Source: Lutjanus erythropterus
Taxonomy: Eukaryota; Chordata; Actinopteri; Lutjaniformes; Lutjanidae
DNA: 64,000 bases
Reading direction: 5' to 3'
Assembly (NCBI GenBank): GCA_020091685.1
Contig: CM034607.1
Coordinates: 9,979,465 to 10,043,464, forward strand
Shown here: positions 11,246-22,995 of the stretch, piece after piece
How the letters are laid out: every line of letters starts with the position of its first letter
Position numbering within the stretch: position 1 is the stretch's first letter
Notes under the pieces: generated by a model
Told to the model about the DNA's origin: nothing
Database searches by the model: none
Seen by the model: only the letters and a program-made list of their open reading frames with translations
Position numbers and translations under genes: made by a program

Positions 11246-11985
11246 TACAGGTGAATCAAGACTCTCAGGTGCTGCTGTCAGTTGAGACATTTCAGATGAA
11301 CTTCAGTATGTATGTTCTTTAGAAGAAAATAGGCCGTCTGCTGTCCAAAGTTTTCTGCCACAGATGATCCATACTGATACTCCTCTTCACAGATATTTTA
11401 CTAAATACTACAATAAACTTTACCAGATAGTACAAGAAACTGAATGATAAACAAAAACAAATATTGTATTGGGTTTGGTTGGAAAAAACTAAATATTAAA
11501 AGACTGATCAGGACCAAAAGAACACGGTCAGGAAACCCCTACTTCTAATTTAACTCTGTCACTTAACAAATAGAAATGTTAACAGTCATTTCAAACAGCG
11601 GTTCTGATCCCTTGATCCTTTGGGCCCCTGGGTCTGAGCCCAGTAGGCCCCTTCAGTAATCCATCCATGCTTTCCAGGAAAAGAACATAATCAAAAATCC
11701 ACAGAACAGTTTTAATGAAACTTTATTAGAGCAATGTGCTGACAATAAGAGCTAATATACAGTAAGTATGCATAACATGATCTGTTGCTCTGTAGAACAA
11801 CATGACAATGGGATAAGTCATGTGTGTAATTGAAGATCCTGCATTTCAGCCTCTTATGAGGGGCTTCACTGGCTTCTCAGTGGCTGTTTGGCAAAGCTCA
11901 CCCTTGCCTCCTAGTGGTCAGAGAGGCTGGTTGCACCTCTTGAATGGAGCTCTACTTGAGGATGGGAATGGTGTGTTTGCATGTG
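11246..11985. other. gene-free interval, nothing recognised
   Basis: AT-rich unique-looking sequence. The frame at 11820-12110 has no recognisable features. Confidence 0.5.
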
Positions 11986-11989
11986 TCAG

Positions 11990-12290
11990 TGTGGGTGTGT
12001 CGCTGCCAAGGACCTGTCCGTCTAGCCCATGTGCGTCCTGTAATCTGCCTGACACGCGCGAGGCCCCCAGTGACTCTCTGTTATTAGGCCCATTAGACAG
12101 CCCGGGATGAGGCTGAATTTTCATTAGCTTGAGTGAACGTGTGCGCATGCATGTTCGCCTGCATGCGTGTGTGTGATGAGTATGTAATCTGTCTGACACC
12201 AGCCAGCCAAGAGGGAGAGACACTCGAGGGATGATGGATAGTAACTCGGCATTCACGGGACAGATCGAGCAACCCAGAGTGACTGGATGG
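11990..12290. promoter_or_regulatory. candidate conserved noncoding element
   Basis: A non-repetitive island with 'ctctgttattaggcccatta' and 'gaggctgaattttcattagc', followed by a short alternating purine-pyrimidine run at 12137-12175. Open frames on both strands overlap it without recognisable domains. Confidence 0.28.
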
Positions 12291-12299
12291 CAGCAGGGC

Positions 12300-13185
12300 T
12301 TGATTTATTTTACACTTGCTTATTGGTAAATTGTAGCATTGATGGTAAGTGTGCAGCTGCCACATCTAAGTGTATCACTTTGATCTTTGAGGTTTTTGAA
12401 CTCACCGCTCTGATCACAAATGTAAAACTCAAAGCAGCCTAACTTTATTTGCTGCATTTCCCATTCAAGTCAGGCCTCTAATTCCACAACATTCTCTTCT
12501 CTCTCAGCCATATCGTCCCATTCCTTACTCATTTGTTGCCCCTCTATCATATCACAGTGCATTTCCCAACCAATAAACGGAGGCACTCTTCTGTAGAAAT
12601 GTATTTATCTTTCACATAAACTCCATTCCGGCTCCACTGGTCTCTCTCCAGTAGCTCTCGCCGGCACTTAATTTCTATTAATGGTTCTGCAACTGGCGCT
12701 CGAATCCAATCCACCGCTAGTCAGGGAGAGGAGGGAGCGCACATGAGGAAATATGCATAGGCAATTATCCTCTGTAATGTGCATGGCTCCAACCAGTAAT
12801 GCATCTGTGCTCATTGTGTGTTGCAGGAAGCATTGTGAATCCATGGCTGCATACATGCATACATTAAGTATGATGCAGAGGCTAACATCGAGGGTGAAAA
12901 GTATGTAGCAAGTGTGATTTTAGTCAGTTTACATTATCGTTATGAGTTTAGCAGCTTTCTTGCAGTCTTAGGGAGTAACAGCTAACATGGTAATAGTTCG
13001 GCATCAATTAAAATTAAAAAACTGTATTGCATTACAGTTGCAGCAAAAAAGATGTGATTTGATTAATGATGCATTTGGTAAAAATGGGGATAAGTGTAAC
13101 CATAGCTAATCTTATAGTTGCCCAGTTATTATCATGGCCTCCAATGAAAATATGCTTTCACTGGGTGTAAATTTCACCATTATTT
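12300..13185. promoter_or_regulatory. gene-free interval with a strong candidate enhancer core at 12650-12880
   Basis: The core has 'ttctattaatggttctgc', 'ggaaatatgcataggcaatt', 'atcctctgtaatgtgcatgg' and 'aaccagtaatgcatctgtgc'. It is dense in octamer-like ATGCAT and homeodomain-like words and is not shared with any repeat in the window. The flanks show nothing further. Confidence 0.35.
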
Positions 13186-13189
13186 TTTT

Positions 13190-13990
13190 TCTTTAAAACT
13201 ATATATGTAACATTTCTGCATTAAAATGTCTAAAAACACCAGACATGTTATATATTTTGCCAAGTTGTGTACTTATATTATCCTAAATGTTTTCAACAAT
13301 GTTCAAATGCACAGAATTTGTTCAAGGAAAGAGTGTATATCCTGCTAGCCATTGCTAGCTACTTGCTACTTGCTATAACTTCCAGGAAAATGAGAATAAA
13401 ACTTTAATATTACCTCGTCCATGTATAATATTTCATGTATTCATATACACATAGTCATAAATTTAATGTAAGATAGAGCTACACTACTGCACTACACTAC
13501 AGCTATACTTACCAAGTACAATTTAGGTATTTTTTAGGTATGTATGTATTTCCGCATTTCAATGTGCACTAGACATATGTCATATATTCCGTTGAGTTCT
13601 TGACTAACAGTATCCCAAATGTTTCCAACAATTTTCAGAAGGTGGGTGTGTGTTTCCTGAAAGCCATTGCTAGCTAGTTGCTAGTTACCATAATTTCTGG
13701 GAAAACACAGAATTCACTGGATACATCTGAGAGGGAGGAAGGAAGTCAGCCAACGTGACTTAACGTCATAGGAATAAAACTTTAATTTTGCTGCGTCCAT
13801 GAACATGATTTCTGCCTTAGTCATGTCAGACAGATTTTCATCAGCTATAGTAGTTGTTTAAAAGTGAAGATAATAACTCCCACGATCCCACGCTACTTCA
13901 TGACATCATCAAACTATATATTTTGTTATTGTTTTAATGTGAAAGAGACCCCTACCTGCAGAATTTACACATTGTGTGTTTAAATACACA
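13190..13990 (+). repeat. interspersed repeat family C, two copies in tandem orientation (13190-13440 and 13530-13990)
   Basis: Both copies run 'cattaaaatgtctaaaaaca' or 'catttcaatgtgcactagac', 'catatattccgttgag', 'cccaaatgtttccaaca' and 'gctagctagttgctag'. The second continues through 'ggaaaacacagaattcactg' and 'ttgttttaatgtgaaagaga' to 'acacattgtgtgttta', probably the true end. Related fragments are at 775, 1285 and 3390. Confidence 0.7.
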
Positions 13991-14317
13991 TTTACAGGTA
14001 AGACTAGTAGCTATTACATTAGCTAAATCCAGTTAGCTAGCTAAGCAGTCAACTACTGCAACTACTAAAAAATTTATTGGGACTAAAAGTTGTAATGCTG
14101 GTGACCAGGATCTTGTGCAGATAAAATCACAAACCACAGACCAAAATAAGTTTATAGCAATTTATTTTACATTTAAGTGTGACGAGCATACTTAACAAAA
14201 ATACATATTAATGAGCCTAATTACTGCTATTAAAGTAAAAGTGCATTCATTTATACCAAGGGAAGACAAAAAATTAATAAACATTATGTTGGGCAGAACA
14301 ATGTTACCGTATTTGGT
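13991..14317. other. gene-free AT-rich interval, nothing recognised
   Basis: Contains a 'agctagctaa' run at 14030-14045, common in fish repeats, and otherwise no recognisable feature. Confidence 0.45.
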
Positions 14318-14465
14318 ATTGGGGTAATCCAAAAAGTAATTGGAAAGTAATCACGTTACATTATTTAAATAGTGTGACACATGGATTAGGTTACTGGATA
14401 TATTTTTTAACATGTAATTAGTAATTGTATCGGAACGCCTGTTTAAAGTAACCGTCCCAGCCCTG
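14318..14465. mobile_element. terminal fragment of a hAT-like non-autonomous element
   Basis: 'ggggtaatccaaaaagtaat', 'aatcacgttacattattt' and 'aaagtaaccgtcccagccctg' resemble the widespread animal repeat whose end reads CAGTGTTGGG...GTTACTTT. Assigned by memory of the family. The other end was not identified. Confidence 0.5.
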
Positions 14466-15090
14466 CTTTCTTGACAAACAAACAGAAGAATTGGTTTCAC
14501 ACTTGTATAGAAACACACTCACAAACACCTGGTATCTATCAGTGCAGCACAGCAGCAAACCAGCTTGCGATAATAATCATCATCAGCATTGTCCGCTGAG
14601 TAGCTTGTAAAGCCTTGTCTTTTTTTTTCCTCGACTGATAGCAACAGTGTTTCTCTTGCTGTGCTATTGTTCATGGAGAGTCCTCCAATATCTGCTCAGC
14701 TGTCAGCTGGTTATAGATTTAACACAGCTCACTGGGACAGTGACAGGAGGCCAATAACAGGCTCCTGGGCTTGTAAAGCCTCCATCTGCAGAGGAAACAC
14801 AGAGCAAATAAACCCAGAGGAGCAGACACACACGCACAACCCTATTAGAGCTGCTGTAATGACACTGTGGAGTGTGTTCACGCACACCAAGGTGTGTTAA
14901 AGTTTTATAGTGTGAGGTCAGTGATGAGGTGGGCTCAGATATGATGGGATGAGGCCTAATAGGGTGTTTTATAGATGCTGTATGTGTGATTGTGTGCCTG
15001 TGAGTGTGTGAGAGATGACTGTCTTTGTGTGTTTGTTTGTGTGCACATGTGAATAAATATTTCTTATAGATGCCTGGTCTGTGTGTGCGC
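14466..15090. other. gene-free interval, nothing recognised
   Basis: Mixed unique-looking sequence with TG-rich stretches near 14980-15050. The 79- and 60-codon overlapping frames (14661-14900) are uninformative. Confidence 0.5.
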
Positions 15091-15093
15091 GTC

Positions 15094-15988
15094 CTCAGTA
15101 CCCTTAGAAATGAAGGTGCTAACTAGAACCAGAGGGTTCTTCAGCTTTTCCCCATGGGAGAACTCTTTTTGGTTCCTGATAGAACCTTTTTCTAAAGATT
15201 TCACCTTTCAGTGAGTTATACCTAGAACCCAACATACAAGGTTTTATCCAGAACCCCATATGAGAGGTTCTAAAGGAGAGCCGATCTCTGGTGTAATCAT
15301 TCCACTCAGAACCATCTCCAGAATCTTTCCACCTTCCAAGGATACTAACAAGAACCCACCCACGGGATATGACCGAGAGGCCTTTTATCTTCCAAGGGTT
15401 TCATCTAGAACCAACCCAGGGGGTTCTACTAAGAACCCTTTTATATTATGGCACAAGGAACCCATGATGAAAGAATTCTTCAAGGATTTCAACTATCCTT
15501 GAAATACTCTTTCTTTCAAAAAGGGTTCTTTGGATAAAAAAGGTACTTAATGGAACCCTTAGTCTTACAAAGAACTCCTTTCTTCTAAAAAGGATTTTTC
15601 AGGAGCAAATTGTTCTGGGTAGAACCTCAGCCCTCCAGGAAGAACCCTTTTGGAAAGGGGGGGCTCTACCAAGATCCTTTTAATTATCCAAGGGTTTTAT
15701 CTACAACTCACCAAGGGGCATCTGTCAAGAACCTTTTTATAGGGTACACAGAACCCTTGTTGAAAGAGTTCTTCAAGGATTTCAACAATCAAGAAGAACT
15801 CTTTCCTCCAAATACAGTTCTTTAAATGAAAAATGTTCTTAATGGAATGCTTAGTCCTACAAATAACCCTTGATGAACCATTTCTTCAAAACAGCATTCT
15901 TCAGAAGCACATGGCTCTGGGTAGAACCTCAACCCTTCAAGGAAGAACCCTTTTGAAATCCTTATTCCTGCGAGCGCTACAGTAATAT
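15094..15988 (+). mobile_element. GAACC/GGTTC-rich element, copy 1, with internal duplication
   Basis: It starts 'cagtacccttagaaatgaag' then 'gctaactagaacc', and ends 'gaaatccttattcctgcgag', an imperfect inverted match to the start. The body is dense in GAACC and its complement GGTTC. The right part occurs twice: 15440-15650 and 15735-15960 share 'gttcttcaaggatttcaac' and 'tctgggtagaacctca', about 300 bp apart. I read it as a non-autonomous DNA transposon common in fish. Superfamily unknown. Confidence 0.75.
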
Positions 15989-16670
15989 GTCGCTGCCATG
16001 CTGTCATGCTTATCAGCATCAGCATGGCAGCAGAGTATCAGATCTCTACAGTTCACTTAAATGTTGAATGTTATGGACGGGAGCCGACCTCAGTGCATCA
16101 CACCCTCTCCCTCAGAATATCCTCAGATACATCACGCACACACTCACACACATGTACCCTCCTGACCCTGCCTGATATGAGGGTTTACCAGCCGTCTCTC
16201 TCTGGTGGAACTCATCTACCTTGAAGCCTGGATTCCTGCCGCGCTTTCCGCTTGATCAGCTTGTCTTCCTTTTACTAGATATCCGTCGAGTGCTGTAAAA
16301 CCCTAAACACCTATCTCTTGTTTTTCACTTCGGTTTGCTTCACAAGGACAGCGGACAGAGAGGAAGCTGTCTATTGCGGCCTCGGCAGGTAGCCCTCTCT
16401 GCAGCGAACACAAGGACGCCAACAATAGACTCGTCCGTCAGACTCTGACAAGCAGAAGAGAGGGAAAAAGGCGCCTTTTTGCTTTGTTGAGTGCGACAAT
16501 AATCAATGTAGAACAGCAGAGGAGTGAGAAGCGTAAAGAAATATGTGAGCAGTGTTTCCCAAGGAGAGATGAATCGATTGAGAAGGCCTTGTGAAGATAA
16601 GTGGAATACAACGCGTTAATTATTTTCAATATATTTGGTTTTTTATGTACAGTATGTGCTGCACTGTGTG
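15989..16670. promoter_or_regulatory. gene-free interval with candidate regulatory island 16230-16560
   Basis: The island is non-repetitive, with more CpG than usual and paired SOX-like words ('aacaatagactcg', 'gcgacaataatcaatgtag'). It lies between the two GAACC elements. No exon-like frame was seen. Confidence 0.3.
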
Positions 16671-17167
16671 TTTGCGTGAGCGCGCATGGAAGTGTGTGTT
16701 AAAAGCAGGCCTAAGGGGAATGAAATTCTAGCCAGTGAGCTCCATCCCAGAGCTAAATTACACAAGCCAGCCATGATTTCATGCTTCACTACATTACTTC
16801 TCCTTCTTCCTCTGCTCTCTGCACCCTCTCCCCTCCTCTCTCTGTCTCATTTACCTCTGCTTTAACCCCGCATGGATCTTATCTGGTTAAAGAGCAAAAA
16901 GAGGTGAACCACACAGCCATGCGGCATGAATATTTCATCTGTGTTTGGATTACCATTTTCTCCAAAGATTCATTGTTCAATGTATAATACATGCAGCGTC
17001 GCACCTCGGCGCCTAGATCATAACCCCTGCCCTTCTAATCACAGGCGAAGCATGCCCTCACCTAGCCAGCCATGCCAGCAGTGTGCGTGTGTGTCAGTGT
17101 GTGTGCGTGTGTGTGTCTGTGTGAGTTAGCAGTGTGCTTTCTGTGTAGGAGGAGGCCCGGGTTCAGT
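16671..17167. repeat. gene-free interval ending in a (TG)-rich tract
   Basis: An interrupted TG tract spans about 17083-17126. Earlier sequence is unremarkable. Confidence 0.5.
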
Positions 17168-18095
17168 TCACTCTAAGAAGAAAGAGCCGCTAACTAGAAC
17201 CATAAAGGGTTGTCTTTAGAGGAGAACCATTTTTGGTTCCTTGTAGAAGCTTTTATGGAGGTTCAAGGTGGAACCTTTTCAGAGGGTTCCACCTAGAACA
17301 CAACATATAAAGGGTTATACTTAGAACCATCTGTGAAAGGATTCACCCAGAGCCTTCTTTGAGAGGTTCTACAGAGAACCCCTCTATGGTGTAACTGTTC
17401 CACCCAGAACCCCCTCTGGCCATTCTACCCACCTTTCTATCTTCTTAGGGTGTGAACTCACCAGAGGGGTTCTACCAAAAACCTTTATATATTCCAGTGA
17501 CTTTATCTAGAACCCACTGAGGGGGTTCTCACGGGAACCGTTTTGCATTCCAAGGGTGTTATCTACAACACACCCAGGGGGTGCTAAGGAGAACCTATTT
17601 ATATGCTAAGGGTTTATCTAGAACACACAGATGAGGTTCTACTGATAACATTTTTATGTTCCAAGGCTTTTACTGTATCTAAAACACACTCAAAGGGTTC
17701 TACCAATAACCTTTTTATATTTCAAATGTTTTCTCTAGAACCCACCCAGGGGGTTCTACCGATAACCCTTTTATATTCCAAGGCTTTTATCTAGAACACA
17801 TCCAGGAGGTTCAGCCAATAACCTATTTGTATTCCAAGGGTTTTATCTAGAACCCAGGGATTCTACCAAGAACCCTTTTATATTATGCTGCAAAGAACCC
17901 CTGACAAACTCTTGATGAAAGACTTTCAGCAACCCTTGAATAACTGTTTCTTCTAAAAAGGGTTCTTTGGATGAAAAGGGTTCTTCATGGAACCCTCAGT
18001 CTTACAAAGAACTCTTGGCGAACCCTTTCTTCAAATAAAAGTTTTTTAGAAGCGAGCAGAGGCCCTTCTGGAACCCTTATTTCTAGGAGTGTAAG
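17168..18095 (+). mobile_element. GAACC/GGTTC-rich element, copy 2, with ~55-bp internal tandem units
   Basis: Its left end 'cactctaagaagaaagagcc' is an imperfect inverted match to the right end 'cttatttctaggagtg'. Between 17440 and 17890 the interior holds about eight units of roughly 55 bp, patterned 'atattccaaggcttttatct', 'agaacccacccagggggttc', 'taccaataaccctttt'. Copy 1 has fewer of these units but a different internal duplication, so the two expanded independently. Confidence 0.78.
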
Positions 18096-18126
18096 TGCAT
18101 GTATGCAGTCTTGTATTTTCATATGA

Positions 18127-18162
18127 GCACACACACACACGTGTGTGTGTGTGTGTGTGTGT
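18127..18162. repeat. (AC)n-(GT)n palindromic microsatellite
   Basis: An (AC)n run of about 13 nt is followed directly by a (GT)n run of about 22 nt, a self-complementary arrangement. Confidence 0.9.
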
Positions 18163-18424
18163 AGGGAGCTAGGGGTTAGAGCGAGGCTAAGACCGGCTCA
18201 TCTTTCACACACACACTCCTCTACCCTCAGGCTGGATTAGATGATGAGGTGGGAGAGTGAGTGAGATTGGAAAGGAAAGAGAAAATGTGTTGGTAGGAGG
18301 GAGAGGAGCGAGTGAGTAACAGATTAAGAGTGAAATTCAAGTCTTTTGGCTGCTGGCGCGGCTCCAGCTTTAAGTTGCAGCTGTAATATTCTTTCAAATG
18401 ATCTCCCTCCTGTTGGATATACTG

Positions 18425-18426
<2 letters not shown>

Positions 18427-18472
<46 letters not shown>
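18427..18472. repeat. (GT)n microsatellite
   Basis: An uninterrupted GT run of about 23 units. The Cys/Val and His/Thr frames on either strand come from it. Confidence 0.95.
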
Positions 18473-18473
<1 letters not shown>

Positions 18474-20098
18474 ATTTTGCCCGGCCCACACCATTTGGCT
18501 GTCTGAGGGCTCGCTTTTCCCTTCATCTCCTCCCATCTTTCTATCGCTAAATGAGCACTGAATAGAGAAGCAGGCGAGGCTGTATAGATTTGAATGGCTC
18601 ACTCGGTGGGTGTTTGATGGAGAAAATGGGTGCACAAGCTATTCTGACCTAAACCGCCCGTATCTCTTCATAGTCATAGAAATGGGCTCTTTTAAATGTA
18701 TAGTTTCTCTAAAATTACCATACAAGTAATTCAAAACAGTGAGGCCCAGGCAAGCAGTGAATACATCAAGAGCGTTTGACCTGAGTGTATCTGCAAAATC
18801 TCAGACCATTTACCTTTAGCATGTGTGTGTGTGATTTTGTGTGTGTGTGTTTCTGACTCACTCTGAGGCTATTTGGGGGAACAAATTTTAGACTAAATAC
18901 CAGTTAATTAAGGAAGCCAGTTCCTATGATGCGTCTCTTTTTGGTTTGTGCTCCAATAACATTTAGACAGGTTTTCTATCTGACGGAACCTTGGTCAAAT
19001 TTCTCCTTTCCTGTTTCCTGAACTTAGTGCCAACATCATCATTAATGTCACGGTGGGCAAAACGAAAGAAAAGCTGGAGGCAAACATGAATCACAAAACC
19101 AAGACGAAGTGTCATTTAATTGTGTTAGTGGGTGCTAGAATCAAAGTGGTAAGTGGTAAGTTTTACTGCATACTTTCTGCCAGTCAAAATAAAACCAAAA
19201 CAACTATAGTTAAACTCGATAAGACCAAAGTTGAGAGGTGTGCGCGTGCCACCAAAATAAACTAAATAAACTCACAAAATGTAAATGAAAGGAAATATTC
19301 TCATGCCTATTTTCCTAATAGACAGAAAAATACAACCAATCACATTCTGATTTTAAGTTGCACTCCTTTTACTATGACGAGCAGTAATTGCATTATCCAT
19401 AATATACGCTCCATTTAAACTCAACAGACAGAAATAATAAAACTCACCAGAACCATTTTGGTCAGTCTTTCCAATTCTGGAACAATCACCAACACTGATT
19501 TGGGCAAAATAAATGCTTAAATTACCGTGTTAGATGTGAAAATATTCTGTCGTTACAGGCTGTTTTCCTCTCACTTGTCCTCCGGCTCAGTGGGTGTGTA
19601 CTGTGCCTCACAGAGCAGCACCTGTCAGTTGTGCAGATCATTAAATTAGCAAAGATGAAAAAAAAAAGGTCCAAAAAAATACAACTGGTGATGGATTCAA
19701 CTAATCGCCAGTAGCTGATATATTCGTCGAATCACCCAACACTATGGAAGATGGTCCATGTGTGAGTGTGTATGTGTTAGCCAGCCTGCTCCTATTACTT
19801 ATTGTGAACTCTTTTAATTAACACTCGTGGTCCTGGAGGGTGAGTGACCGTGCATATTCAGAAGAGCTTGTACTTTCTTCAAGTATTGATAAGAAACAAG
19901 CTAACAAAAATTATTAGTCAGTGTTAGCTATCGTGTTACAGGAATTGTTTAGCCTCCACCTATTCTTGCCCACAAGAAAATATGTTTACAAACATAAAAG
20001 GGGTCAATAGATGTACTATGTGTTAGGTTTGTCTAATGAAAAATGAATTTTGAAGTTAAAAGTTGTTGGGAGGCCTAAAAGCCACATATGATCACATC
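18473..20098. other. gene-free interval, nothing recognised
   Basis: Short TG run at about 18820-18850. No repeat family words or exon-like frames were recognised. Confidence 0.5.
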
Positions 20099-20278
20099 TT
20101 AAGGTAGCTAATTTTAGAAAATTGCTAACTAACAAGCTCTCTAATATACATCAATTGTTAGCTTGCCAGTTACAGCTCATAGCAGATGTCAGCCAAACGT
20201 TAGGTAACTAGATAACTAATCTACATACATTGTTAGCTAGCTAGTCAGCTAGCATTTTGCTAACATTATCTACCTTAA
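20099..20278. mobile_element. 172-bp inverted-repeat element flanked by TTAA
   Basis: TTAA occurs at 20099-20102 and 20275-20278. Inside, the left end GGTAGCTAATTTTAG... and the reverse complement of the right end GGTAGATAATGTTAG... match over about 30 nt with few differences. The short interior is rich in GCTAGC. It fits a miniature element at a TTAA target. Confidence 0.65.
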
Positions 20279-22236
20279 AAGATGACTATATGTCCATTTT
20301 ACAGGTCCCTCAGCAACATCTTTTAACTACGTACAGGAAACAGGAAAGGACAAAGTTAACCTCTGGGTACCATTCAAGGATTCAAGATTCAAGGGGCTGT
20401 AGTTCCTAGAGTTGTAGTTAATTTATAATACACTCAAAACACAACATATATACTGATGATTAATTAATTTCAGAATGGAATAGGGTTAAAATAATAAAAG
20501 TAGGTAAGTGGGCTAGTGGTTATGGGTAGAGTTTGTCCAGGAAATGAATGAAAGTCTATGTAATCTCCCCACCTACATCAACATACATGTGTATGTGTGT
20601 GTGTGCCCAGAAATGATGTCATCTTACTATCTCCCAGAAGCGTGAAGGCAGGCATCTGACAGATTTAAGCCAAAGCTCATCAGAGAGAAAATTATTACAA
20701 TTTACTCCACATCCAGAAATAATCAGAGTTGCCTTGGTGCTGGGGTCTCAGACACACACATGTGCACGCACACACTCCTGTATCTCGTCCTCATGTAGCT
20801 CCGTCACACGTTACTCCTACAAATTCTGCAGAGGTTTGAAGAGATCCACACTTGATTACACTTGTTAGTGGCACATATGGATTTAAACGTAACGTGTTTC
20901 ATGTGTTTGGCTGTGACGGAAATAAACTACAGCCTCGGAGACATCACATTTTGACTGCTACAGTTGTCACCTCATTTTTAAACAAACAGCGAGTTTCAAT
21001 TTTGAGTTTTTCACCTGTCCTCAATTAGCACAATTTATCTGTTATGTCAAAGAAAAAAAAAAGAAAAAAAAAAAAAAACGTGATTTAGGAACAGTCGCAT
21101 TAATGCTCTCAGAACCAAAGCATTTACCTTTTTGCTCAATCAAATGCTGATGAAGGCTCCAGGAGATGAAAGTTGGTGTCTTGTTTTACTTTGAGTTAGA
21201 CTCCCTCTTTGAACAGATTCTTGTTTGTTTGTGATGGCGAAAAAAGCTCGCAGCATTTGTAATCAAACCCCTTGGGACCGCCTGTCTTGGTTTGGCTCTT
21301 CAAACTGCCGCGTGTATCTCATTGTGTTTATACTTCTCTTCTTTGAGCACATCATGAAGAATCTCGGGCTGGGCTTTGACTGCCGTGTTCACTATCCTCT
21401 TGGTGTGTGCGGATAAAATGCACTTTTTCTTAAAAAAAAAAAAAAAAACGTGCGACATGCTGGGAGCTGTTGTTGTGCAGCTGAAACTAAGTCATAAAAG
21501 ACAAGCAATCCACATGGGAAATATCCATTTAAAGCCGTAGAATTGTGGTCCTCTGGTGGCCTCGAGTACACCTTCAAGTTTGTTGCAGTCATCTCAAATG
21601 TCAGCACAGCAAAATCAATAAAGAAAGAGGGCCATTATTGAAGGAAAATATCCTTTTATTTTGACTGTGCATGCTGCAGAGAAAGTATTATTTTTAACCA
21701 CATCAGACACAGCTCATGTTTTGTAGTGCTGGCAATGGCAGTAAAGCAACCATTAGATTCACAGTGACAGACTGCGGAGGCCAGTACCTCAATCTGCCAA
21801 CTCTCCTTCTTCTTCATCATGCTCCTCTTCCCGTCAGACCTAAATGTTCCTGTGTTTCCTCTCCAGTTCCGTTTTGGACACGCTCAGGCTCCAGGTGTTT
21901 GCTCGTCCTCTTTTACATCCAGGCATAACAGCACAAGAGTCCTTGTTCTCTGTCTTTGATTTGTTTTTGGAGTGGAGGTCTCCCCACCTCTACTGCTTTT
22001 CCTCTGCAGCCAGTGTGGGAACTGGACCACCAGGTCCAGCCAGACTGGGCCCCACTTTATAGACAGTAAGAGAGGAAAGATATTTCAAGGCTGCTCAGTT
22101 CTTAACTCCATTCAGCTGATAAACCAAAAATTATTTAGAGGAGATGTATCTTTAATTAAAAGTAAAGAAGATTTTATAGTTAATGACATTTCATCCATTC
22201 ATATGATTTTTATTCTGACAAAAACATGGATTAGGT
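20279..22236. other. gene-free interval, nothing recognised
   Basis: Poly-A/T tracts at about 21052-21078 and 21430-21448, and short CA/TG stretches near 20590 and 20755. Frames of 60-90 codons at 21225-22241 have no recognisable domain and change composition along their length. Confidence 0.45.
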
Positions 22237-22562
22237 CTTAGACTAGTCTCGGTTTGGTTCCTGAATCAAATCAATTTTCAATTTTCCTGCTGGTTAGGTT
22301 TGCGTCCGCCACTAGTTCACCAGTCACCAAAACAGGAAGAGAAAACATTTTTTAACTACTGAAATGACGCAAACAATGGTACACACCAGAAACGAGAAGA
22401 AACAAGTTCATTTGAGAGCGATCCAAGATCATCCCTTTGAGGTCAACCACAGATCGATCGTTTGGTCTGGACCAGAGTTTGAGTCTTGTGTTCACACCAT
22501 CCCAAATGAAGTGCACCAAGGGGGTAAACCAGGGTGTGGTTTGACCCGACTAAACAAGGTCA
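22237..22562. mobile_element. left part of a DNA-transposon-like repeat
   Basis: 'cggtttggttcctgaatc', 'gatcgtttggtctggaccag', 'agtcttgtgttcacaccatc' and 'aaatgaagtgcaccaag' match a fish repeat in which a 'ttcacacc...aaatgaaccgcacc' phrase marks one end. The likely partner end is at 23930-24030, with LINE fragments lying between. Confidence 0.45.
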
Positions 22563-22639
22563 TTTTGTGAAATATGCTTATTCACGTTCTTACAGAGTTA
22601 GATGAGGAGGTTGATACCACCCTTGTTTCACTGTGTTAG

Positions 22640-22740
22640 TTACAGAGCAGCCACAAGATGGCTTAGCTTAACATAAAGACTAGAAGCAGAAAACAACAGC
22701 TAGTCTTGCTCTGTCCAAAATATAAAAATAAAAATACTGC
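22640..22740 (-). repeat. family F repeat ('gctaagctaag'), reverse orientation
   Basis: 'cacaagatggcttagcttaa' and 'cataaagactagaagcag' are the reverse complement of the family at 42060-42175 ('cagtctttaggctaagctaa'). Confidence 0.55.
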
Positions 22741-22867
22741 TGCACTGCACACCAGTTAGTCTTGTCATCTCTGTTACGTTAATTCACAACCAGTGGAGAC
22801 ACTGTACAGAAGAGCTGGGCAGACAGATTGACTGTTTGGTCAATAAATTATTAGCTGAGACTGAGCA

Positions 22868-22995
22868 AGGTAGTCCAGACGTCCCTCTCCCCAGCAACAT
22901 TTTCCAGCCCCTCCAGTGGGATCCCAAGGTGTTCCCAGACCGGATGAGATATTGAATCTCACCAGCGTGTTATTGGCCTACCCTGGAGTCTTAGG
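22868..22995 (-). mobile_element. 3' fragment of a LINE coding region
   Basis: Read on the minus strand, 22872-22960 translates as VWEHLGIPLEGLENVAGERD followed by VW, the C-terminal block of a common fish non-LTR retrotransposon ORF2. It adjoins, in opposite orientation, the 5' piece of a similar element at 22996-23430. Confidence 0.7.

Noticed and set aside
10811..11254. 147-codon Cys/Leu/Phe/Ser-rich frame
   Set aside because: It is the translation of T-rich minisatellite units; the same residues repeat with the DNA period.
15260..15825. 80- and 71-codon Asn/Pro/Phe-rich frames
   Set aside because: Translations of GAACC-type repeat units.
18227..18635. His/Thr- and Val/Cys-repeat frames
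   Set aside because: Created by the (GT)n microsatellite at 18427-18472.
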